The position numbers were made by a program, and so were the translations under genes. Shown piece after piece: positions 6,333 to 11,765 of a stretch of 11,765 bases of DNA (position 1 is its first letter; every line of letters starts with the position of its first letter). The notes below the pieces were generated by a model. It did not search any database and was not told where the DNA came from. It saw nothing but the letters and a program-made list of their open reading frames with translations. The stretch spans positions 1-11,765 of the forward strand of contig NZ_JACRTG010000017.1 of assembly GCF_014385195.1 (NCBI RefSeq), read 5' to 3'. This DNA comes from Paratissierella segnis (GTDB taxonomy: Bacteria; Bacillota; Clostridia; Tissierellales; Tissierellaceae).

Positions 6333-7568
6333 TTGAAAAATTTTCAAACTAAATTAAGTTACTATGCAAAGCTAATAGTCAAAGTAGGTATCAATGTACA
6401 AAAGGGGGAACCATTGGTAATTAGCTCTCCAATTGAAGGGATTGAATTCACAAGACTATTAGCAAAACACGCCTATGAAGCAGGCGCAAGTGAAGTACAC
6501 GTGAATTGGAATGATGAAGTGTTAACTAGGCTAAAGTATGAAAATGCTCCTATGGAAATTTTTGAAAATTATCCATTGTGGCATGCAGAAGGATTGGAAG
6601 ACTATGCTAAACGCGGTGCAGGATTTATTTCCATATCAGCACAGGATCCTGAATTGTTAAAGGGAATTGACTCTAAAAAAATTGCAGCAGCTAACAAATC
6701 ATCTTCTATGGCATTAAGAAAATGGAGAAATTATACTATGAATGATTTAAACTCATGGTGTGTTATGTCCATTCCAACAAAGAATTGGGCTAAAAGGGTA
6801 TTCCCAAATGTCTCAGAAGAGGAAGCATTGGAAAAACTTTGGGATGCTGTATTCAAGGCAACTAGAATGGATTCCAAAGACCCTGTCAAAGCATGGGAAG
6901 AACATTTAGATACGTTACAGGAAAAAGTCATATTCTTAAATGAAAAGAAGTTTAAATCTCTGCATTATACTGCAAAAAATGGTACTGATTTAGTAGTTGA
7001 ATTGCCCGAAGGGCACATTTGGGCAGGTGGCGGTGGAGATAACGCCAAGGAAACATATTTTGTAGCAAACATGCCTACAGAAGAAGTGTTTACTATGCCG
7101 CACAAGAATGGAGTCAACGGGATTGTCTATAGTACAAAACCCTTAAATTATAGCGGAAGTTTGATTGACGATTTCAGCATCACTTTCAAGGATGGTAAGG
7201 TAGTCGATTTCAAAGCTAAAGTCGGAGAAGGGGTCCTAAAAGATTTGCTTGATATTGATGAAGGTGCAAAACACCTGGGAGAAGTAGCATTGGTACCTTA
7301 TAGCTCACCTATTTCTCAATCGAATATAGTATTTTTAAATACCTTATTTGATGAAAATGCATCATGTCATTTTGCTTTTGGAAAGGCTTATCCAACAAAT
7401 ATTGAAGGCGGAGAGAATATGAGCGATGAGGAATTAGAGAAATCAGGAGTAAACAATTCCCTAACCCATGTGGACTTCATGGTAGGTTCAGCTGATCTTT
7501 CAATAGTTGGAAAAACCCATAATGGAGAAAATATTCAAATATTTAAAGATGGTGAATGGAGTATATAG
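6333..7568 (+). CDS. M29-family metallo-aminopeptidase (AmpS/PepS/AmpT type)
   Basis: A 411-residue cytoplasmic aminopeptidase of the thermophilic-aminopeptidase family (MEROPS M29), which removes N-terminal residues from peptides with a two-metal centre. Length is normal for the family. Metal-ligand motifs are all present: NMPTEEVFTMP (E250/E251), LGEVALVP (E317), CHFAFGKAYP (H346, catalytic Tyr353), and THVDFMVG (H379, D381). The N-terminal half carries the usual KGEPLVISSPIE and TRLLAKHAYEAGA segments. Translation starts at TTG 6333, five bases after GAGGTG (6322-6327); no ATG fits as well and the residues after it align with the family start (F-x-x-K-L-x-x-YA-L-V-G). It follows the TetR gene on the same strand and converges with topB. 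A role in peptide or amino-acid use is likely; a direct link to the AcnX operon is not shown. Confidence 0.93.
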   Translation: MKNFQTKLSYYAKLIVKVGINVQKGEPLVISSPIEGIEFTRLLAKHAYEAGASEVHVNWNDEVLTRLKYENAPMEIFENYPLWHAEGLEDYAKRGAGFISISAQDPELLKGIDSKKIAAANKSSSMALRKWRNYTMNDLNSWCVMSIPTKNWAKRVFPNVSEEEALEKLWDAVFKATRMDSKDPVKAWEEHLDTLQEKVIFLNEKKFKSLHYTAKNGTDLVVELPEGHIWAGGGGDNAKETYFVANMPTEEVFTMPHKNGVNGIVYSTKPLNYSGSLIDDFSITFKDGKVVDFKAKVGEGVLKDLLDIDEGAKHLGEVALVPYSSPISQSNIVFLNTLFDENASCHFAFGKAYPTNIEGGENMSDEELEKSGVNNSLTHVDFMVGSADLSIVGKTHNGENIQIFKDGEWSI

Positions 7569-7576
7569 ATAATGAA

Positions 7577-7601
7577 AGGGGTGGTCTACCACCCCTATTA
7601 T
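7577..7601. terminator. Hairpin terminator between the convergent aminopeptidase and topB genes
   Basis: AGGGGTGG-TCTA-CCACCCCT (7577-7596) is a perfect 8-bp stem with a 4-base loop. It is followed on the plus strand by ATTATTTTA, a modest T-run for the aminopeptidase, and on the minus strand by TTTCATT. It lies in the 34-bp gap between the two stop codons and probably serves both directions. Confidence 0.85.
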
Positions 7602-7602
7602 T

Positions 7603-9780
7603 TTACAGTTTTAAGTTTTTAAGCGCATCAGCTAAATCAGTATTTAAATTTTCATCCTTCTTTTTTTGTTCCTTTAAAAATTTATTTACTTCTCTTTTAT
7701 TTACTTTATTATTTGCATTCTTTCTTCTTTCATTAAATGTGGAAAGTTTCTCTCTATATCCGCATGAGCATACAAATATTTGTCCTTCTCCTTCACCCCT
7801 AAGTTCCAAGTGTTTCTTGCAATTAGGACAGCGAGCATTAGTTATTTGAGAGATAGGTTTTCTATAGCCACATTCCCTATCCTGACAAACATACATCTTC
7901 CCCTTCTTAGTCTTGACTTCCAGCATAAATTTCCCACACTCAGGACATTTAGTCCTTGTTATATTATCATGCCTAAACTTTTCTTCACTTAATTTTATAC
8001 CCTTTATAATTTCCTCTGAATATTCCTTCATTTCATTGATAAATATCTTTCGATTTAATTTACCGTGTGCAATTTGCCCTAATTTCTTTTCCCATTCTGC
8101 GGTTAAATCCGGTGACTTTAATTCTTCCGGTACTAAATCCAACAATTGTCTGCCTTTTCCTGTAGTAAATATATCCTTACCCCTATTTTCTATGAGAAAG
8201 GTATTGAACAATTTTTCTATGATGTCGGCTCTTGTTGCTACAGTCCCAATTCCACCTGTTTCTCCCAATATCTTAGCTAACTCTTTGTTTTTATTTTCCA
8301 TATATTTTGTTGGATTTTCCATAGCAGAAAGAAGAGTCCCTTCATTAAAAGGTGCCGGAGGTTTTGTCTTGCCGTTAGTTATAAGTATGGACAAAACTTT
8401 TAACGTATCCCCTTTTTTTATCAATGGGAGTACCTGCTCTCCTACATCATCATCTTCTGACTCATCGTCATTTAACGTATAGATTTCCCTATAACCCATC
8501 TTAATAATCCTTTTACCTTTTGCTATGAAATTTTCTTCAGAAATATTAACTTTGATAGTCGTTTGTTCATATTCAAATGGCGGATAAAGACAGGCTAAAA
8601 ATCTTTTAACTACTAAATCATAGATTTTTCGTTCTTTGTCACTTAGCTCGGACAATATAACCCTTTGCTCCGTAGGAATTATAGCATGATGGTCAGTCAC
8701 TTTAGAATTATCTACAAATGATTTATTTGCTACTATTGGCTTTGCAATTACTTGACTTGCAAATTTGCTGTATGGACCTATATTTATTGCCTTTAACCTC
8801 TCCTTTAGAGTTGGAACTATATCCTCGGAAATATATCTTGAATCAGTCCTCGGATAAGTAAGTATCTTATGGTTTTCATACAATCTTTGCATAATGGATA
8901 ATGTTTCTTTGGCTGAAAATCCAAATATCTTGTTTGCATCCCTTTGCAATTCCGTTAAATCATACAATCCATTTGAATAAGACTTTTTTAAATGTTTATT
9001 TACATCTATCACTTCTGCATCTTTATTCTTTAATGAATTATATATTTTATCTACATGTTCTTTATCAAAGCTTCTGGTGTTATTGTTTTTATCCTGCCAA
9101 GTCAATTTTAAGTCCTTGGTATTTGCTGCTAACCCATAATACTCTTTAGGAACAAAGTTCTTAATTTCTTCTTCCCTTTGAGCTATTATTGCCAATGTTG
9201 GCGTTTGTACTCTTCCACAGGATAGTTGAGAATTGTATTTACAGGTCAATGCTCTTGTAGCATTGATTCCTACTATCCAATCGGCTTCAGCACGTCCTTT
9301 AGCCGATTCATATAAGTTTTCATATGCTCTTCCATCTTTAAGATTATTGAATCCATCTTTGATTGCTTTATCAGTTACTGATGATATCCAAAGTCTTTTA
9401 ATGGGTTTTCGCACATTTGCTTTTTCAATTATCCATCTGGCAACCAGTTCTCCTTCACGTCCGGCATCGGTTGCTATGATAATTTCGCTGACGTCCTTTC
9501 TATCCATTAGCTCCTTTACTGTATAAAATTGCTTCTTGCTTTGTTTGATTACTACCAATTTCATTTCCTTTGGCAATATAGGAAGATCGTTTATATCCCA
9601 AGTTTTATATTTTTTATTGTATTCTTCAGGGTCTGCTAATGTAACTAAATGCCCTAGTGCCCAAGTGACTATATATTTATTACCTTCAATATATCCATTG
9701 CCTTTTTTATTTAATTTTAATACCCTAGCTATATCTCTAGCTACAGATGGTTTTTCCGCTAATACTAATGAGATTCCCAT
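7603..9780 (-). CDS. topB: DNA topoisomerase III (type IA)
   Basis: A 725-residue type IA topoisomerase that passes single DNA strands to relax negative supercoils and decatenate replication or recombination intermediates. The Toprim domain is N-terminal (SLVLAEKPSVARDIA at 4-18; DAGREGE at 105-111 for metal binding). The catalytic tyrosine is Y309 in LTYPRTDSRY. QLSCGRVQTPTL (185-196) is the typical TopB/TopA core motif. The C-terminus has two zinc-ribbon-like modules (CPEC...CQDRECGY and CPNC...CSCGY) and then a lysine-rich tail ending in LADALKNLKL. Size and layout match Bacillus-type TopB rather than the longer housekeeping TopA. The ATG at 9780 follows an AAGGTGA ribosome site with good spacing. 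It is downstream of speD-speE on the same strand but has its own likely promoter. Confidence 0.96.
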   Translation of the reverse strand: MGISLVLAEKPSVARDIARVLKLNKKGNGYIEGNKYIVTWALGHLVTLADPEEYNKKYKTWDINDLPILPKEMKLVVIKQSKKQFYTVKELMDRKDVSEIIIATDAGREGELVARWIIEKANVRKPIKRLWISSVTDKAIKDGFNNLKDGRAYENLYESAKGRAEADWIVGINATRALTCKYNSQLSCGRVQTPTLAIIAQREEEIKNFVPKEYYGLAANTKDLKLTWQDKNNNTRSFDKEHVDKIYNSLKNKDAEVIDVNKHLKKSYSNGLYDLTELQRDANKIFGFSAKETLSIMQRLYENHKILTYPRTDSRYISEDIVPTLKERLKAINIGPYSKFASQVIAKPIVANKSFVDNSKVTDHHAIIPTEQRVILSELSDKERKIYDLVVKRFLACLYPPFEYEQTTIKVNISEENFIAKGKRIIKMGYREIYTLNDDESEDDDVGEQVLPLIKKGDTLKVLSILITNGKTKPPAPFNEGTLLSAMENPTKYMENKNKELAKILGETGGIGTVATRADIIEKLFNTFLIENRGKDIFTTGKGRQLLDLVPEELKSPDLTAEWEKKLGQIAHGKLNRKIFINEMKEYSEEIIKGIKLSEEKFRHDNITRTKCPECGKFMLEVKTKKGKMYVCQDRECGYRKPISQITNARCPNCKKHLELRGEGEGQIFVCSCGYREKLSTFNERRKNANNKVNKREVNKFLKEQKKKDENLNTDLADALKNLKL

Positions 9781-9818
9781 TTATTCACCTTCTTTGATTT
9801 GACTTAACTTAGGTTATT

Positions 9819-9847
9819 ATCTTATCACAAAAAAGTCAAACCTTCAA
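9819..9847 (-). promoter_or_regulatory. Likely topB promoter
   Basis: Minus-strand TTGAAG (-35, 9847-9842), exactly 17 bases, then TGA-TAAGAT (extended -10, 9824-9819). The -35 falls within the arm of the weak hairpin after speE, so the same bases may serve as the end of one unit and the start of the next. Confidence 0.5.
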
Positions 9848-9856
9848 TTTTGAAAG
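9829..9856 (-). terminator. Weak terminator-like hairpin after speE
   Basis: On the minus strand CTTTCAAAATTGAAGG (9856-9841) folds into a 6-bp stem with one G-T pair, followed by TTTGAC and a run of six T (9834-9829). It starts immediately after the speE TAG. The stem is AT-rich and the T-run is offset, so partial read-through into topB is plausible. Confidence 0.45.
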
Positions 9857-10711
9857 CTAAATTTGTGCATTTTCTAACATTTTTTGTACATAAGTTGGCA
9901 GCATGAAGGAGCCAACATGTATATTAGAATTATAGTATTTAGTTATAAGTCCAAGTCTTTCCCATTCCTTATCTTTATGATCTGAAATAGGGTCATAGAC
10001 TTTGCTTGCAAATCCAAACAGCCAATGCCCGGAAGCATAGGTGGGCATGTGATATTGATAAACTTTGGTTATCTCAAATATATTTTTTAATTTTGCATGT
10101 GCCCTTTTCATCTCCTGTGCATCATTTTCATAATATGGGCTTTCGTGTTGATTAATTAAAATTCCCCTGTCGTTTAGCGCCTTATAACAATTGTTATAAA
10201 AATCTATGGTAAAAAGTCCCTCTCCCGGTCCTATCGGATCTGTAGAATCGACTATAATTAAATCATAATAGCCATCGTATTTCTTTACAAATTCAATTCC
10301 ATCCTCAAAGTGCATTCGAACTCTTGAGTCATCTAGCTTTGAAGCTGTTATTGGAAGGTATTCTTGGCAAAGCCTTACTACTCTCTCATCAATCTCTACA
10401 AGGTCTATAAGTTCAATTCCTTCATATCTGGTCAATTCTCTTACTGTACCACCATCTCCGCCGCCTATTACTAAAACCCTTTTTATCTCCGGGTTCACAG
10501 CCATTGGTACATGGACAATCATTTCATGATAGATAAATTCATCCTTTTCATTCACCATCATAAAACCGTCAAGTGTGAAGAATGTCCCAAATTCCTCCGA
10601 TTCAAAAAAATCTATCTTTTGAAATGGAGTTTGTTCAGAATATATATGTCTATTTACCTTTATATCAAATTTGCAATTTTCCGTATAATTTTCAGAATAC
10701 CATATGGTCAT
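9857..10711 (-). CDS. speE: Spermidine synthase (polyamine aminopropyltransferase)
   Basis: Transfers the aminopropyl group of decarboxylated SAM to putrescine, giving spermidine and methylthioadenosine. The 284-residue protein opens with the usual W-Y-S/T-E (MTIWYSENYT), carries YSEQTPFQ-I (24-33) in the N-terminal beta domain, the nucleotide-binding VIGGGDGGTVREL (81-93), the acidic VEIDERVV strand (106-112), and the catalytic DSTDPIGPGEGLF (155-167). An in-frame ATG at 10756 would add 15 residues, but it overlaps speD and lacks family similarity. The ATG at 10711 has a good AAGGGAG site (about 10725-10719) and matches the family start. Only 16 bases separate it from the speD stop, so the two genes are co-transcribed. 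Arginase/agmatinase (speB) or other putrescine genes are not in the window. Confidence 0.96.
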   Translation of the reverse strand: MTIWYSENYTENCKFDIKVNRHIYSEQTPFQKIDFFESEEFGTFFTLDGFMMVNEKDEFIYHEMIVHVPMAVNPEIKRVLVIGGGDGGTVRELTRYEGIELIDLVEIDERVVRLCQEYLPITASKLDDSRVRMHFEDGIEFVKKYDGYYDLIIVDSTDPIGPGEGLFTIDFYNNCYKALNDRGILINQHESPYYENDAQEMKRAHAKLKNIFEITKVYQYHMPTYASGHWLFGFASKVYDPISDHKDKEWERLGLITKYYNSNIHVGSFMLPTYVQKMLENAQI

Positions 10712-10727
10712 TTCTTTTCTCCCTTTC

Positions 10728-11522
10728 TTAAAAATTTCGTCCATAGTAGATTTCATGCATCTCTTTATTTAACTTTGTCAATATATTTCTTCTTTCCTCT
10801 TCAGTTAAATCCTCTTCTTTGATTTTAAACAAATAATTATCCAGCTTAAAATCCTTTACCATCATCTTCGTATGGAAAATGTTTTCTTCATGCATATTTA
10901 TATCCATACTATTGTATAAATCCAGATTTCTTTTTGAAATAAAATCCTTTATTGAATTGATTTCATGGTCTTTAAAGTGTTTGCCACCATTTACGTCTCT
11001 GGTAAATCCCCTTATCCTATAATCACATATTATTATATCTGAATCGAATTTTTCTATTAAATAATCCAACGCCTTTAAAGGCGAAATCTTTCCGCAGGTT
11101 GATACATCAATATCTACTCTAAATGTCATGATGCCTCTGTCTGGATGATATTCCGGATAAGTATGGACGGTTATATGACTTGTATCCAAATGTCCTAAGA
11201 TGGTTTTAGATTTTGCATTTATTTCTCCTCCATTACAAGAAGGATCAACACAAGCATTTGGCAACTTTTCTTCCGCTATCAGCAAATTTACACTTGCACC
11301 TTGAGGCTCATAGTCCTGTTTGGCTATATTTAATATATTAGCTCCAATAATTCTGGTAACTTCTTTTAAGATCTCAGTAAGCCTTGCTGAATTGTACTGT
11401 TCATCAATATATTCAATGTATTCTTGTTTATCCTCAGAGGACACAGCATAACATATATCATATATATTGAAGCTTAAAGTTTTAGTTAAATTATTAAATC
11501 CATATAATTTCAACTTTTCCAT
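10728..11522 (-). CDS. speD: S-adenosylmethionine decarboxylase proenzyme, E. coli-type
   Basis: A 264-residue proenzyme of the long E. coli-type class, not the short Bacillus type. It self-cleaves to make a pyruvoyl cofactor and then decarboxylates SAM to supply SpeE. Strong family blocks: KLKLYGFNNLTK-LSF-IYDICYA at the N-terminus, IIGANILNIA-QDYEPQGASV (58-78), SHITVHTYPE-HP (115-127), VSTCGKISPLKALDYLI (140-156), and IRGFTRDVNGGKHF. The cleavage serine is S115 and the proton-donating cysteine C143, each offset by +3 from the E. coli enzyme. The residue before the serine is Thr114 where E. coli has Lys. The ATG at 11522 follows a rather weak AAAGGG site. It is the first gene of a two-gene operon with speE. 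Confidence 0.95.
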   Translation of the reverse strand: MEKLKLYGFNNLTKTLSFNIYDICYAVSSEDKQEYIEYIDEQYNSARLTEILKEVTRIIGANILNIAKQDYEPQGASVNLLIAEEKLPNACVDPSCNGGEINAKSKTILGHLDTSHITVHTYPEYHPDRGIMTFRVDIDVSTCGKISPLKALDYLIEKFDSDIIICDYRIRGFTRDVNGGKHFKDHEINSIKDFISKRNLDLYNSMDINMHEENIFHTKMMVKDFKLDNYLFKIKEEDLTEEERRNILTKLNKEMHEIYYGRNF

Positions 11523-11544
11523 TTTTCAACCCTTTCTATATACT

Positions 11545-11581
11545 AGTATTCAAAGTAAGCTTCCACCCCAAAGGAAATACT
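11545..11581. promoter_or_regulatory. Imperfect hairpin in the speD leader
   Basis: AGTATT (11545-11550) and AATACT (11576-11581) form an outer pair, and TTCC/GGAA (11561-11564 and 11573-11576) an inner one, about 23-60 bases before the speD start. It would be a short bulged stem in the speD transcript. I could not find a convincing promoter for speD, and the hairpin's role, if any, is unknown. Confidence 0.25.
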
Positions 11582-11610
11582 CTTTTAATACCCTACAGTT
11601 CGACCCCAAT

Positions 11611-11659
11611 AACTCTTAACTCTTAGTTCTTCACTCTTACCTCTTACCTATTACCTATC
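11611..11659. repeat. Tandem heptanucleotide repeat, seven copies in register
   Basis: Seven consecutive 7-bp units: aactctt, aactctt, agttctt, cactctt, acctctt, acctatt, acctatc. The approximate consensus is AMCTCTT, with variants changing progressively from left to right. No frame-coding explanation applies. It lies upstream of speD and beside another repeat. Heptamer tandem arrays are known as intergenic repeats in some bacteria (for example the STRR arrays of cyanobacteria); relation to those is not implied. Confidence 0.85.
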
Positions 11660-11667
11660 TTTCAAAA

Positions 11668-11747
11668 CCGGAGATCCTTCGGAAGTAATGTTTATACTGC
11701 TAAACTCAGGATGACAAAAGCAGTGATTATACTGCATAGGATGAATA
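11668..11747. repeat. GGATGACA-type dispersed palindromic repeat with internal partial duplication
   Basis: The left part is a hairpin, CCGGAGATCCTTCGG (11668-11682); the right part contains CTCAGGATGACA (11705-11716). On the minus strand this reads TGTCATCCTGAG...GAAGGATCTC, the two ends of a short element I recognise as common in intergenic DNA of many bacteria, where the ends are usually only a few bases apart. Here 22 bases lie between them. Part of it is repeated: TTATACTGC occurs at 11692-11700 and 11727-11735, each followed by AGGATGA (11708-11714 and 11738-11744). A small inverted repeat GCAGT/ACTGC (11720-11724, 11731-11735) lies inside. Confidence 0.6.
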
Positions 11748-11751
11748 TTGT

Positions 11752-11765
11752 TCAACTGTCAACTG
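11752..11765. repeat. Second heptamer tandem repeat running off the window
   Basis: Two exact copies of TCAACTG (11752-11758 and 11759-11765) reach the last base, so the array probably continues. The unit differs from the 11611-11659 heptamer but has the same 7-bp period. Confidence 0.55.

Noticed and set aside
6333..7568. Aminopeptidase as part of the AcnX pathway
   Set aside because: It is on the other strand from the operon, has its own probable promoter and a normal M29 family sequence; adjacency alone is too weak to claim a shared pathway.
7913..8482. 189-codon plus-strand open frame inside topB
   Set aside because: It is antisense to conserved topoisomerase sequence; its Ser/Phe/Leu-rich translation is typical of the reverse strand of a Lys/Glu-rich gene.
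10712..10756. 15-residue upstream extension of SpeE
   Set aside because: The extra codons overlap the end of speD, have no ribosome site of their own and precede the normal family start at 10711.
11611..11659. CRISPR array
   Set aside because: Units are only 7 bp, contiguous and without spacers, so this is a simple tandem repeat.

Overview
The window is AT-rich (roughly one third G+C by eye), with strong AGGAGG-type ribosome sites, TATAAT promoters, some TTG starts and Firmicute-like proteins. It looks like chromosome of an anaerobic low-GC Firmicute, probably Clostridia or Tissierellia. The anaerobe inference rests on a clostridial enoate-reductase-type iron-sulfur flavoprotein and an aconitase-X (AcnX) pair. 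Genus cannot be fixed from sequence reading alone.

Layout, left to right. At 1-18 there is possibly the first few codons of a minus-strand gene, preceded by a 28-bp inverted repeat. Region 19-337 is non-coding and ends in a long hairpin (285-326). At 338-1294 (minus) lies a WYL-family transcriptional regulator. After a strong minus-strand terminator (1436-1458) comes a three-gene minus-strand operon: enoate-reductase-like flavoenzyme (5530-3269), AcnX large subunit (3253-1964) and AcnX small subunit (1963-1514). The operon has a near-consensus promoter, and a perfect 15-bp palindrome sits in its leader. Diverging from it is a TetR-family regulator (5674-6246, plus), the likely owner of that operator. 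An M29 metallo-aminopeptidase (6333-7568, plus) follows and converges on topB (DNA topoisomerase III, 9780-7603, minus), with a GC-rich hairpin terminator between them. Upstream of topB is a spermidine operon, speD (11522-10728) then speE (10711-9857), both minus. The last ~160 bases hold a mosaic of short repeats: a 7 x 7-bp tandem array, a GGATGACA-type dispersed element with a partial internal duplication, and a second heptamer array running off the end.

How genes may work together. The most interesting unit is TetR / enoate-reductase-like / AcnX-L / AcnX-S. AcnX proteins dehydrate hydroxylated acids, and enoate-reductase relatives reduce C=C bonds next to a carboxyl or carbonyl. Together they could form an inducible two-step reductive dehydroxylation of a hydroxy-acid; the substrate is unknown. 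The usual bacterial AcnX partner for cis-3-hydroxyproline use, a pyrroline-2-carboxylate reductase of the ornithine-cyclodeaminase family, is absent from the window. SpeD and SpeE supply decarboxylated SAM and transfer its aminopropyl group to putrescine. The peptidase, topB and WYL genes have no obvious link to either pathway.
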